A stretch of DNA of 64,000 nt from CAVYHJ01 sp963768165 [NCBI: uncultured bacterium]. Lineage in GTDB: Bacteria; UBP4; UBA4092. The position numbers and the translations under genes are program-made. The notes beneath the pieces were generated by a model. It was not told the DNA's origin and made no database searches. It saw only the letters and a program-made list of their open reading frames with translations. The DNA lies in contig CAVYHJ010000028.1 of assembly GCA_963768165.1 (NCBI GenBank), positions 310,001 through 374,000 of the forward strand. Direction: 5' to 3'. Of the stretch, positions 25,361-34,377 are shown piece after piece (position 1 is the stretch's first letter; every line of letters starts with the position of its first letter).

Positions 25361-25872
25361 ATCATAAAATTTCCAATATCATTTATTTTCTTATAGGAAG
25401 ACTGGCTGAATATCAAAAGACAAAGAGAATATGTCAGAAAAGACCCTGAAAATCTCCTTTTCTTTTTCAAAAGTATTGCATTGATTTTTAAAATCATCAG
25501 AAACCTGTCAAAATTGACGTATAAACAACAAATCCACCTCAAAGCCTAGTCTCCCCCGAACCAAATCCCTACTTTTTTTCATTGGGAGACAAAGCGGAGT
25601 TAAAGCGGAGACAACTCATACCCAATTCAGAAACATTTTAAACCCCTTAAATCGCAAATTTAGCTATGCCAAATTGTCCTCCTCTCCCCGCCATTCTCAA
25701 AGTTCTCAACTTGATTGAGGATCGAGAATCCAGTATTGTCTATCCTTACATTAACCCTTTATTATTCAATGATTTATAAAATTATAAAAAGATTTTGTAA
25801 GGAATTGTCCAAAAAAACACACTGTTATGTAGAAGATAATGTTAAAATCTGTACTTTGAAAGGGCAAATATT
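25361..25872. other. 512-bp intergenic region
   Basis: No supported gene. At 25585-25612 it has GGGAGACAAAGCGGAG and AAAGCGGAGACAAC, the reverse complement of the CTCCGC/CTCCGTA repeat block seen near 14.3 and 50.0 kb. The rest is AT-rich with nothing I recognise. Confidence 0.6.
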
Positions 25873-27345
25873 ATGAAAACAATACAACAATTCTTAATAG
25901 CAGATTTACTTTTTTCCTTTTTGGTATTTCAATCCCATTCCCAAGACTGTAGCACGTCATGGCTCTCCACGACTCCTACGAATACGAATTTAGGTGGACC
26001 AATTACTTTCGCTACTAATCAATATGCCTATGCATTAGGAGGCAGTGTTGAAGAACAAAACACCCCTATGTATGAATATGCACTAATTAATAGTGATGGA
26101 ACTTTAGGTCAATGGACAACCATTACTGGTGATCCTGCTTTGGCTTATTATGAACAAGGTGGAATTATGGTAGGAAATAATGTCTATGTTGCCGGAGGAT
26201 ACCAAAATAATGGTATAGGGGTGACCTATTCCTCTAATTGTTATCTAGCCCATATCGGAGCTAACGGATTGTTAAGTTCTTTTGTTGAACAACCTAGTTT
26301 GTTGGTAGCAGCCGATGGCTTGTCTATGGTATATAGCAACGATTATTTATATATGTTTTTTAGTAACACTGTGGAATATAGCAAAGTGAGTTCTGATGGT
26401 AGTTTAAGTGCATGGCAATATACCAGTCCTTTAACACTGGAAGGTAATGACAGCCAAAACGGCTTTGCATCAAATGGATATATTTATACAATTGGTTATT
26501 CATATAATGGAGACAGTTCGTATTATTTTGAACGTGCTCAGCAAAATAACGATGGGACGCTAAACACGTGGGAAATAGTGACTTGCTCCTTACCTGAAAT
26601 ACGACCTACTGCCTATATTCCGATTATAGTAACAGCAGATAATCAGGTTTATTTAATATGGACTGGAGAAAGTATTTTAAAAGCCAGTTTTGATCCATTA
26701 ACAGGAACATTTGGTACGTTTACAACCGATTCTCGACAACTTCTTAATATTGGGGAAATGGAAAATGCTTTTGCCTCTTGGCCATATCTATATATAATAG
26801 GGGATTTATCAGCTTCTAGCACGGTTACGGAATATACCTGCGATACGATGACTCAAAAAGATTTTTGTTTTGCCTCCTCTCAAGATACCGGACGATGGTT
26901 CTATGAGAGTGTGTCGGGGACGAGTACCCAACCGACCATCAGTTGGTTATCCACCTATAACGGGTCAACCACCGGAGTCTTACAGATTCAATTTACCCAA
27001 CCTAATCAAGGAGTTAAATTGACTCTTTATCAAGCTGGTTGGTTTGGGTCCATTAGTGACGATTGGTATGAGATGAAAGCCCAGGTATGTTCCGATGTCA
27101 CGACCTATCCCAATACAGTATTCGGAGTAGGTAACTTTTTCAATGGTGCATCAGGTCCGATGGATATTAGTGGGCATGGCTTGTATTCCATTACCACCGG
27201 CTTGTTTTATTTAAGAGATTTCCAACAATCCTATGGCGGGACATCCATGTATCCCCAACTAACCTTTAAGAACAACGACACCTACCCCGCAAACATTTAC
27301 CTAGAATCAGTCCAAGTCGAACCCATAGACCCACCGGGAAATTAA
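25873..27345 (+). CDS. secreted kelch-like beta-propeller protein
   Basis: A 490-residue protein with a signal peptide (cleavage likely after QSHSQ near residue 24). Residues 30-320 contain several degenerate kelch-type blades of about 50 residues with patterns such as YAYALGG, NVYVAGGYQ and DGTLGQW, and the phrase GxxWT between blades. The C-terminal 160 residues (from CFASSQDTGRWFYES) form a separate beta-sandwich-like domain. No sorting signal or transmembrane helix is visible. GAAAGGG lies 9 bases before the ATG. Its extracellular role is unknown; it shares low-complexity Tyr/Asn/Ser composition with the LVIVD proteins at 42-50 kb. Confidence 0.7.
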   Translation: MKTIQQFLIADLLFSFLVFQSHSQDCSTSWLSTTPTNTNLGGPITFATNQYAYALGGSVEEQNTPMYEYALINSDGTLGQWTTITGDPALAYYEQGGIMVGNNVYVAGGYQNNGIGVTYSSNCYLAHIGANGLLSSFVEQPSLLVAADGLSMVYSNDYLYMFFSNTVEYSKVSSDGSLSAWQYTSPLTLEGNDSQNGFASNGYIYTIGYSYNGDSSYYFERAQQNNDGTLNTWEIVTCSLPEIRPTAYIPIIVTADNQVYLIWTGESILKASFDPLTGTFGTFTTDSRQLLNIGEMENAFASWPYLYIIGDLSASSTVTEYTCDTMTQKDFCFASSQDTGRWFYESVSGTSTQPTISWLSTYNGSTTGVLQIQFTQPNQGVKLTLYQAGWFGSISDDWYEMKAQVCSDVTTYPNTVFGVGNFFNGASGPMDISGHGLYSITTGLFYLRDFQQSYGGTSMYPQLTFKNNDTYPANIYLESVQVEPIDPPGN

Positions 27346-27374
27346 ACGAAACATTGCCTTCCTATTCTTCTACC

Positions 27375-27459
27375 CGGCTTTAGCCGAGGGTTACCGGACT
27401 TTAGTCCAAGACATTGCAGATTAATGGGCTAAAGACCCGCGAACCGTACACTAAAGTGT
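27375..27459. repeat. cluster of mini-palindromes with a CTTTAG/CTAAAG core
   Basis: CGGCTTTAGCCG (27375-27386), GGACTTTAGTCC (27396-27407), GGGCTAAAGACCC (27426-27438, imperfect) and ACACTAAAGTGT (27448-27459). The core is constant but the arms differ and stay complementary. Confidence 0.75.
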
Positions 27460-27542
27460 CGTAGAATATGGATACATGAGAACGTTATTCCCGACGCCCT
27501 CCCCTTTAAGATTGAGCGATATTTCAATCATAAACTTTATTT

Positions 27543-28937
27543 CTAAATCCTAAACCTTTCCTTGGTAATTAGATGTCCCTGAAAAAGTTTCTTTTTTAGA
27601 TTGTAGGACACAAAGAGGGAACTTTGGGAGAGAGAAAGGAACCTCCCGAGCCGAATTTTCCAAAGGACAAAAAGAAGCTTCCTTAGAAGCTTGCGGATAT
27701 TGTACCCACATCCGCAGAGGATCGCATTGATGTGATCGCCGTGGGTTCCCTTCAGATAGTTTCGTCCTAACCATCCATCGGTTTTGGCATGTCCGATCAC
27801 GGGTTCAATCGCACTCCGGCGTTTAATCCATCGAATGACCGATTCTTTGAGTCCGGATAACTTCCACCGACTGAGATGAATCGTAGCCTCTCCCGCATAA
27901 TCGTGTCCCCGATACCCTTGATCCGCATACACCTCCTGAGCTTGAAAATGTCCCAACCGCTCGGCCTGTTTCAAGGCCTGCTCTAAGGTATGTCCGTCAT
28001 AGGGATTCCCGTGAAGCGCTTGCATGCCTACAATGAACGGATCTTGAGAAGTCGCTACCACACTCACCTTGCAGCCAAACTCATATTTCTTATGGGCTTT
28101 ACCTTTGGCGATACATTCCACCTCCGGGGCATGCAAACTATACAGTTTCGGAGAATCCTCTCGCTTTTGCTCCAACAACCTCTGGGCCATGGCTAATTCC
28201 GGTCCCAATACCTCCCAGAGTTCCTCCCGGTTTGCCTTCAGGACCTTCCGACCTACATCCCGACTCACCCGTCCCAAGTACACCTTTAACTTCTTCCATT
28301 CCTTCTGCGCCTTCTTCCCCTTACGCCCATGGGCATACCGATGATACAAAAATAAACTCTTCTTGGCTTTGCGGGTATAGCTCTGCCGCAGTTCAATCCC
28401 TTCCTGGTGGCACAGATTCACCAAGCGTTGCAACATCTTCAGGTACAGTTTCGCATCCGTGGGATAGGTAATTGCTTTCTCCTGCACCGTCGTATCCACA
28501 TTCAGTTTGGCCAACTGCCTCCGCTTCAAGGCACCCGTCTTCAACCCTGTGGTAATGGTCACCTCTAAGAGCTTCTCCATCTTCTGTTGCTGGATCCGTT
28601 TACGCCATTTACTCAATAAGCTGGCATTCAGGAAAAGCTCCCTCTGAAAATACTCAAACCCACAAAAGTATTGCCAGTACGGATTTTCCGCCAAGCGCTC
28701 CACGACTTCCTCATCGCTCAAGTGATAGGCATGCTTTAAATAATGGATCCCCACCAGTAATCGAATGGGTTTGCAGGGACGTCCGAAATCCGGACAATAA
28801 CACCCCGCAAAGGCGGCCTCCAGTTCTCCCCATTCCATCTGATGGGCCAGTTGAATTAACGGATGGCGGGGATTACACAGACTTTTTAATTCTCCACTAA
28901 ATAAATTCTCTTGTGTCGTATCGGTCAATGGAATCAC
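27543..28937 (-). CDS. IS5-family transposase
   Basis: A 464-residue DDE transposase with an N-terminal DUF772-type domain (QMEWGELEAAFAGCY...GRPCKPIRLLVGIHYLKH). The catalytic acids are likely the Asp in LNVDTTVQ (around residue 147), the Asp in VYADQGYRG (around 341) and the Glu in SAIEPVIGHAK (around 377). The frame is intact. It reads through the left inverted repeat of the element and stops 29 bases outside it, so the last 9-10 residues are encoded by host DNA. The group within IS5 is not certain. Confidence 0.9.
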   Translation of the reverse strand: MIPLTDTTQENLFSGELKSLCNPRHPLIQLAHQMEWGELEAAFAGCYCPDFGRPCKPIRLLVGIHYLKHAYHLSDEEVVERLAENPYWQYFCGFEYFQRELFLNASLLSKWRKRIQQQKMEKLLEVTITTGLKTGALKRRQLAKLNVDTTVQEKAITYPTDAKLYLKMLQRLVNLCHQEGIELRQSYTRKAKKSLFLYHRYAHGRKGKKAQKEWKKLKVYLGRVSRDVGRKVLKANREELWEVLGPELAMAQRLLEQKREDSPKLYSLHAPEVECIAKGKAHKKYEFGCKVSVVATSQDPFIVGMQALHGNPYDGHTLEQALKQAERLGHFQAQEVYADQGYRGHDYAGEATIHLSRWKLSGLKESVIRWIKRRSAIEPVIGHAKTDGWLGRNYLKGTHGDHINAILCGCGYNIRKLLRKLLFVLWKIRLGRFLSLSQSSLFVSYNLKKKLFQGHLITKERFRI

Positions 28938-29050
28938 TCTAAATCCTCCAGATATTTGTATTTATTTCAATATACCTGGTGATTTTAACATGGCGAGAAA
29001 ATCATTTCTATCCCATCTTTATTGTTCTATTTCCCTTTTTCAAGGACGAC
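27572..29050 (-). mobile_element. IS5-family insertion sequence (about 1.48 kb)
   Basis: Terminal inverted repeats of 16 bp: GATGTCCCTGAAAAAG at 27572-27587 and, read inward from 29050, GTCGTCCTTGAAAAAG (13 of 16 identical). Both ends are flanked by TAATTA (27566-27571 and 29051-29056), a target duplication of up to 6 bp. Because TAATTA is itself a palindrome, the exact duplication length is ambiguous. The element lies between the kelch-like gene and the ABC operon and interrupts no gene. Confidence 0.8.
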
Positions 29051-29226
29051 TAATTAATTTGGTTGGGAGATTGTCCGAAAATAACGAAAACGTAAAATCT
29101 CATCTCCGAATTTGTCAACCTTTTACGAAATTCTTCTTGTAAAGAAATACCATAAGGATTGAATCAAACGATATTTGTAGTTACAATAGTCTTCCGCTTA
29201 TTGGAAATACATACAGGGGAAATTGA

Positions 29227-30156
29227 ATGATTGAAGTCAAAAATTTAGTGCGATATTACGGTGCCAATCCCGCGGTGCGGGATGTGAGTTTTTCCGTGAA
29301 AGAAGGCGAAATTCTGGGTTTTTTGGGTCCCAATGCCGCCGGAAAAACCACCACCATGCGAATCCTGACTGGTATTATGCCCGCCAGTTCGGGTACGGCA
29401 ACTATCGCTGGGTTTGATGTCCAAGAACAATCCATTGAAGTCCGCAAACGATTAGGCTACCTGCCGGAAAATTGTCCCCTGTATACCGACATGACCGTCA
29501 AAGGATATCTGAATTTTCACGCGAAAGTTAAAGGCGTCCCCGGTAAAGAACGTAAAGGGCGCGTGGAAGAAGTCCTAAAAAAATGTTTTATTGAGGATGT
29601 AAAAAATAAATTAATCGGCAAATTGTCCAAAGGGTATCGCCAGCGAGTAGGATTGGCGCAAGCTTTGGTGCATGACCCGCAGGTCTTGATTCTGGATGAA
29701 CCCACCGTTGGACTTGATCCGGTCGCTATTAAAGAAACCCGCGATTTAATTAAATCCCTCGGCGGGAAACATACCATTATTCTCAGTACGCATATTTTAC
29801 CGGAAGTCAGCATGACCTGCGGACGGGTCGTGATTATTCATAAGGGACGGGTCGTCGCGGAAGATACTCCAGAAAATCTGACCGCCCAGTTAAAAGGCGC
29901 ATTCTCCATTTATCTGGAACTCAAAAAATCATCCGACGATATCGAACAACAACTTCTGAGAATTCCCGGTGTTTTGCAAGTCAAAAAAGAAAAACCTAAT
30001 ACTTTCCGTGTAGAAAGCCAGAAAGAGAAAGATATTCGCGACGACATAGCCTCTTTCGTGGTCAATAAGGGGTATGGATTATTGGAACTGAGACCCGAAC
30101 GAATGACTCTCGAAGATGTCTTTGTTGAACTCACTGCGCGGGAGGGGGAAGAATAA
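29227..30156 (+). CDS. ABC transporter ATP-binding protein, GldA/CcmA-like
   Basis: A 309-residue ATPase of an ABC-2 type system. Walker A GPNAAGKTT (around residue 36), signature LSKGYRQRVGLAQ (around 136) and Walker B VLILDEPTVGLDP (around 155) are intact. The C-terminal 80 residues form the regulatory extension seen in the GldA/drrA group. Together with the next two genes (permease and GldG-like protein) it makes a GldAFG-type complex in the inner membrane. In Bacteroidetes this complex is linked to gliding; in other phyla its substrate is unknown. AGGGGA lies 7 bases before the ATG. Confidence 0.92.
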   Translation: MIEVKNLVRYYGANPAVRDVSFSVKEGEILGFLGPNAAGKTTTMRILTGIMPASSGTATIAGFDVQEQSIEVRKRLGYLPENCPLYTDMTVKGYLNFHAKVKGVPGKERKGRVEEVLKKCFIEDVKNKLIGKLSKGYRQRVGLAQALVHDPQVLILDEPTVGLDPVAIKETRDLIKSLGGKHTIILSTHILPEVSMTCGRVVIIHKGRVVAEDTPENLTAQLKGAFSIYLELKKSSDDIEQQLLRIPGVLQVKKEKPNTFRVESQKEKDIRDDIASFVVNKGYGLLELRPERMTLEDVFVELTAREGEE

Positions 30157-30157
30157 C

Positions 30158-30868
30158 ATGAAAAATATTCTGGCCATTGCCGAACGGGAAACCAAAGCCT
30201 ATTTTACTTCTCCCATGGCCTATATTTTAATTTTATTTTTTGTATTCATTAGCGGACTGGCGTATGTTTTTTACTTATTGCAGGCGCATCGGGCGGATTT
30301 GTCCTTCGTTGTGCAATTTATGAGCACCTTGATTTTATTTCTCAGTCCCTTGATGACTATGCGGTTGTTTACCGAAGAAAGAAAACAAGGAACCTTGGAA
30401 ATTCTCTTGACCTGTCCGGTAACGGAATCAGAAGCGGTTCTCGGAAAATTCGCCGCGGCAGTTATTTTATATCTCGTAATGTTGGCGTTGACCGCCCATT
30501 ATCCGCTTTTTTTACTTTTTTTTGGCCAGCCGGATAAAGGCCCTCTTTGGACAGGCTATCTCGGTTTGATTTTATTGGGTTCTTGTTATTTATCCATGGG
30601 TGTCTTGGCTTCCACTTTTGCAAAAAATCAAATAGTAGCGGCGGTAATGACCTTCGGACTCTGCCTGATTTTATTGATACTCAGTGCTTTTTCCAATTCT
30701 GTTTCCGGCGCCCTCGGTGAAATCTTTAAATATTTTTCCTTTGAAGAACATTTCCAGGATTTCGACCGCGGGGTGATTGATACCCGGCATTTGATTTTCT
30801 TTTTTAGTTTTATCGGGTTCATGTTATTTCTTTCTGTTTTAAATATTCGCAATAAAAAATGGCGCTAA
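30158..30868 (+). CDS. ABC-2 type permease, GldF-like
   Basis: A 236-residue integral membrane protein with six helices, beginning MKNILAIAERETKAYFTSPMAYI, the usual start of GldF-type permeases. The LMTMRLFTEERKQGTLE loop (around residue 63) is the coupling motif of ABC-2 permeases. The ATG at 30158 lies one base after the ATPase stop, with GGGAGGGGG overlapping the end of that gene as ribosome site. It overlaps the next gene by 10 bases. Confidence 0.9.
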   Translation: MKNILAIAERETKAYFTSPMAYILILFFVFISGLAYVFYLLQAHRADLSFVVQFMSTLILFLSPLMTMRLFTEERKQGTLEILLTCPVTESEAVLGKFAAAVILYLVMLALTAHYPLFLLFFGQPDKGPLWTGYLGLILLGSCYLSMGVLASTFAKNQIVAAVMTFGLCLILLILSAFSNSVSGALGEIFKYFSFEEHFQDFDRGVIDTRHLIFFFSFIGFMLFLSVLNIRNKKWR

Positions 30869-32418
30869 TAATGAATAATAATTCACAAAACAAAATTATT
30901 TCTATAGTTGGTTTGGTGGGGCTTATGCTACTGGTCATAAGCCTGGCGATTTATCTCATTCAGAGCTCTTTTCCAACTTGGTTAGAAATTAGTCTGAGTC
31001 TAGGAGTGATTCTTTGTTTGGTGTATGCCGGGTATAACTGGGAAGAAATCCGCAAGACAGTATTTTCCAAACAAACCTTGGGCGGAACCAATACCACCGT
31101 ATTTATCCTTATTGTTCTGGCGATTCTGGTTCTCGTGAATTATTTGGGTGGACGCCATCACAAACGGTTTGATGTAACTAAATCCGGACGATACACCCTC
31201 TCTGACCAAACACGTAAATTGATTGCGCAATTGAAAGACCCGCTCCAGATTCATTATTTTTATGCGCAAAGCAATCCTAATTACAGCACTGTCAAAGAAC
31301 TATTGCAAGAATATATCGCTCTGTCCGATAAGATTAAAGTACAAGGTGTAGATCCTGACCTCAGTCCCGGGTTGACACAGCAATATCAAGCACACGACGG
31401 CAATTCCATCTTGGAATATCAGGGACGGAAAGAAACGGTCACCGGATTCGATGAACAGGATTTCTCTACCGCTCTTCTAAAATTGTTGAATAAAGGAACA
31501 AAGAAAATTTATTTCCTAACGGGGCATGGGGAATCAGATCTCGAAAATACCGAACAGTTAGGATACGACTCTCTCAAAACTGAATTGGAAAAAGAAAACC
31601 ATGTCGTCTCCAAATTAAGTCTTGCCAGCCAAACGACCTTACCACCGGACATGTCCGTCCTTGTGATTGCCGGACCCAAGACTGAACTTTTTCCAGGGGA
31701 AGTAACAGTTCTTAAAAACTATTTAAATACCGGAGGACGTGCCTTGATTCTATTAAATCCGCCCTCTTCCGCTTCGTTATCCAATTTAATGGGTGACCGG
31801 GGCATCCATGCCGACGCAGATATCATTGTTGACCCAGTTAGTTCATTGATTGGCGGAGATGTTCTTGCACCGGTCATTCAGGTAGAGTCCTATAACGACA
31901 TCACGCGCGGACTTTCTGCCATGGTGTTTCCCTACTCACGATCCCTCTCGCTGGATACAAATCTCCCTCCTTCCGTAACCATCGAAACCCTCCTGCAAAC
32001 CAGAGATAATAGTTGGGGGAAAACTGATTTGAAATCCAAATCCGCCCAGTTCGATCCCCGGAAAGATATAAAAGGGCCTCTGACATTGGGCATTTCTTAT
32101 CAAGCGCCCGCCGTTTCCGCCAATTCGAAAGACACAACTCAACCAATTCCTCAGACCCGCTTGATTGTCATTGGCAATGCTAACTTCGCCGCCAATACTT
32201 TTCTAAATCAAGGCGGAAATAGAGATTTATTCTTAAATTGTATCAACTGGCTCACCGGAGATACCCAACTTTTGGGAATCCGCGCCAAAGAACCGGAAAA
32301 CCATGAAATGCTTTTAGTCGGTTTTGAATCCCGTTTGATTGTTTTTACCACACTTTTGTTTATTCCGGGATTGATTGTCCTTTGCGGAATCATTGTTTGG
32401 ATTCGCCGCCGTTCCTAA
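30859..32418 (+). CDS. GldG-like ABC transporter auxiliary protein
   Basis: A 519-residue protein with two N-terminal helices (residues 13-33 and 40-58) and a third (around 75-94), a large periplasmic region and one C-terminal helix (around 490-515). RFDVTKSGRYTLSDQTRKLI (residues 111-130) opens the ABC_transp_aux (PF09822) domain, KIYFLTGHGE and LNTGGRALILLNPP are family features, and GGNRDLFLNCINWLTGD is the conserved C-terminal block. It would cap the GldA-F pair on the periplasmic side. Start could be ATG 30859 or ATG 30871 (MNNNSQ). Confidence 0.9.
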   Translation: MALIMNNNSQNKIISIVGLVGLMLLVISLAIYLIQSSFPTWLEISLSLGVILCLVYAGYNWEEIRKTVFSKQTLGGTNTTVFILIVLAILVLVNYLGGRHHKRFDVTKSGRYTLSDQTRKLIAQLKDPLQIHYFYAQSNPNYSTVKELLQEYIALSDKIKVQGVDPDLSPGLTQQYQAHDGNSILEYQGRKETVTGFDEQDFSTALLKLLNKGTKKIYFLTGHGESDLENTEQLGYDSLKTELEKENHVVSKLSLASQTTLPPDMSVLVIAGPKTELFPGEVTVLKNYLNTGGRALILLNPPSSASLSNLMGDRGIHADADIIVDPVSSLIGGDVLAPVIQVESYNDITRGLSAMVFPYSRSLSLDTNLPPSVTIETLLQTRDNSWGKTDLKSKSAQFDPRKDIKGPLTLGISYQAPAVSANSKDTTQPIPQTRLIVIGNANFAANTFLNQGGNRDLFLNCINWLTGDTQLLGIRAKEPENHEMLLVGFESRLIVFTTLLFIPGLIVLCGIIVWIRRRS

Positions 32419-32479
32419 ATTTCTTCACATGATTTTTTAACTTGAAACTAGAAACCTGAAACTTGAAACTGTTAGCCTA

Positions 32480-32508
32480 TAGACAAAACCCTGTCTTGGC
32501 GGTAAACT
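32480..32508 (+). promoter_or_regulatory. sigma70-like promoter close to the PilZ gene start
   Basis: TAGACA at 32480-32485, a 17-base spacer and TAAACT at 32503-32508. The ATG at 32517 starts 8 bases later and has no ribosome site. Confidence 0.5.
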
Positions 32509-32516
32509 AACCGGAT

Positions 32517-32906
32517 ATGGAAAAAACTGTTAAAAAAGAACGCAGAAAATATACTCGTGTTCCCGTCAAACTTCTTCCCTTGGTCAATATTAGTCCCAAT
32601 CAAGATCCCCAAGTCCTCTTTCAAGGAAATATTGTCGAAATTAGCGAAGGGGGAGCCTTGGTCCAATTACGGGACTTGGAAATTGCCAACTATATTCCGA
32701 CTCTCAAAGATTTACCCAAAGACTCACCGCTCCCCTTACATGGAGATTTTCTTTGGTTGTATTTTTCTCTTCCCCATCAAAAAATTCCGATTAAAACCTC
32801 CGCCGAACTCATCCGCGTTCAAGACCAATGCCAACTTGCCCTCCAATTCCTTGACCTCCCTGACCCCGACCGGAAACAAATTCGGAAATTTGTGGATAAA
32901 AAGTGA
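32517..32906 (+). CDS. PilZ-domain protein
   Basis: A 129-residue single-domain protein. RRKYTRVPV (residues 9-17) gives the Arg-rich c-di-GMP binding RxxxR motif, and ISEGGALV (around residue 42) stands for the (D/N)xSxxG motif, with Glu42 in place of the expected Asp/Asn upstream. It likely binds c-di-GMP and controls motility, adhesion or polysaccharide output. It is unusually rich in Pro and Leu at the C-terminus. It stands alone, after the GldG-like gene. Confidence 0.78.
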   Translation: MEKTVKKERRKYTRVPVKLLPLVNISPNQDPQVLFQGNIVEISEGGALVQLRDLEIANYIPTLKDLPKDSPLPLHGDFLWLYFSLPHQKIPIKTSAELIRVQDQCQLALQFLDLPDPDRKQIRKFVDKK

Positions 32907-32970
32907 AATAATTAAATATCAGTAGCATCTTGTAGTATCTTAATAATCAGTATAATCTGTGTACAGGGAT

Positions 32971-32998
32971 TTGACATTCCCACACATCCCTCTATAAT
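32971..32998 (+). promoter_or_regulatory. consensus sigma70 promoter of the LolC/E gene
   Basis: TTGACA at 32971-32976, a 16-base spacer and TATAAT at 32993-32998, both perfect consensus. The ATG follows 12 bases after the -10 box, so the 5' leader would be about 5 bases. Confidence 0.75.
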
Positions 32999-33010
32999 GG
33001 AATTCCAATT

Positions 33011-34225
33011 ATGAGTTACGAATGGTTCATCAGTCTTAGGTATTTGAAGGCGAAACGGAAACAAACTTTTATCTCGATAATCACCCTGATTTCCGTGGCG
33101 GGTGTGGCGCTCGGTGTGGCTGCCCTAATCATTGTCATCTCCACCATGAGCGGGTTTGATCATGATTTAAAAAATAAAATCCTTGGTACGAAACATCATC
33201 TCGATGTCACCGCCAGCACCGAACAGGGCTTCTCTAACTATACCGACGTTATGGCGAAAATCCAAAAGACTCCTGGAATTGTTGCCTGTGCTCCCTACGT
33301 AACTGCTCAAGGGATGTTGCAATCCGATGATTATTTGCAAGGCGTGGCTCTTCTGGGAATTGACCCGGCCCTCGAACCCACCGTCTCCAATGCCAAAAAG
33401 AATTTGATTCAGGGTCGGTTACCCAATCCCGGTGCTGATGAATTGGTTCTTGGCAAACAATTATCCTACAATTTAGGCGTCGGTGTCGGCGGTCAATTAT
33501 ATGTCCTCACCAAAGTCGTCCGCACCGCTATGGGTCTGGTTCCCAAAACTAGCGTTGCGAAAGTTGTTGGGATTTTTGATTCGGGAATGTATGAATACGA
33601 TGCCAATCTCGCGTACACTTCGTTGGGAGCGGCTCAGCGGCTCTATGACATGGATTCTACCGCCGTCACTGGTATCGCCTGCAAACTGGAAGACCCCGAC
33701 CACGCCCATGACATGGCTAATACCCTCCAACTCGTTCTCGGGAACCGTTTTATGGCGCGTTCCTGGGACATGAATAACCGTGAATTATTTTCTGCCCTCC
33801 AATTGGAAAAAACCGTCATGTTCATTATTTTATTTCTTATCGTGGTGGTTGCCGCCTTCAACATTATCAGTACTTTGATTATGATGACTATGGAAAAAAG
33901 CCGGGATATTGCCATCCTCAAAGCTATGGGCGCTACCCAGAAATCCGTCCGCCAAATATTTCTTTTGGAAGGATTTATTATCGGAATGGTTGGAACTCTT
34001 TCGGGAACAACCCTCGGTCTAGTTTCCTGTTGGGCGTTGGACAAATACAAATTCATCACCCTCCCGCAAGATATTTACTATATCGAAAAACTCCCCGTCC
34101 ATGTCGAACCCATGACCGTTCTATTGGTCATCGTCTGCGCCATGGTGTTATGCTTGGGTGCTGCAGTTTACCCTGCCTGGCAGGCGGGACGTCTCGACCC
34201 CGTCGAAGCCCTCCGTTATGAATAG
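33011..34225 (+). CDS. lipoprotein-releasing ABC permease LolC/LolE
   Basis: A 404-residue inner-membrane permease that extracts mature lipoproteins for transfer to LolA. YEWFISLRYLKAKRKQTFISIIT is the standard N-terminus; one helix (residues 24-48) is followed by a periplasmic MacB_PCD-like domain (around residues 50-240) and three C-terminal helices (FtsX domain), ending AAVYPAWQAGRLDPVEALRYE, the family hallmark. There is only one LolC/E gene, so a homodimer (LolF-like) is likely. A 13-bp hairpin separates it from lolD. Confidence 0.92.
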   Translation: MSYEWFISLRYLKAKRKQTFISIITLISVAGVALGVAALIIVISTMSGFDHDLKNKILGTKHHLDVTASTEQGFSNYTDVMAKIQKTPGIVACAPYVTAQGMLQSDDYLQGVALLGIDPALEPTVSNAKKNLIQGRLPNPGADELVLGKQLSYNLGVGVGGQLYVLTKVVRTAMGLVPKTSVAKVVGIFDSGMYEYDANLAYTSLGAAQRLYDMDSTAVTGIACKLEDPDHAHDMANTLQLVLGNRFMARSWDMNNRELFSALQLEKTVMFIILFLIVVVAAFNIISTLIMMTMEKSRDIAILKAMGATQKSVRQIFLLEGFIIGMVGTLSGTTLGLVSCWALDKYKFITLPQDIYYIEKLPVHVEPMTVLLVIVCAMVLCLGAAVYPAWQAGRLDPVEALRYE

Positions 34226-34237
34226 TTCTAACGTACC

Positions 34238-34270
34238 AGGAGCGGAATTGTTATTCTCAATTCCGCTCCT
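34238..34270. terminator. 13-bp stem-loop after the LolC/E gene
   Basis: AGGAGCGGAATTG (34238-34250) pairs perfectly with CAATTCCGCTCCT (34258-34270) around a 7-base loop. No T-run follows, so it may be an mRNA 3'-end stabiliser instead of an intrinsic terminator. At 34285-34296 GCGTCGGGAAAG, one arm of the GCGTCGGGAA family, follows. Confidence 0.65.
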
Positions 34271-34377
34271 AAACCAGTTGTAATGCGTCGGGAAAGGAGT
34301 GTATTTTACGGATTTCCAGACATTATTTAATGAAAACTTGATTTTTCAAGGTAATCCCATCAGAATGAATTACTCAA

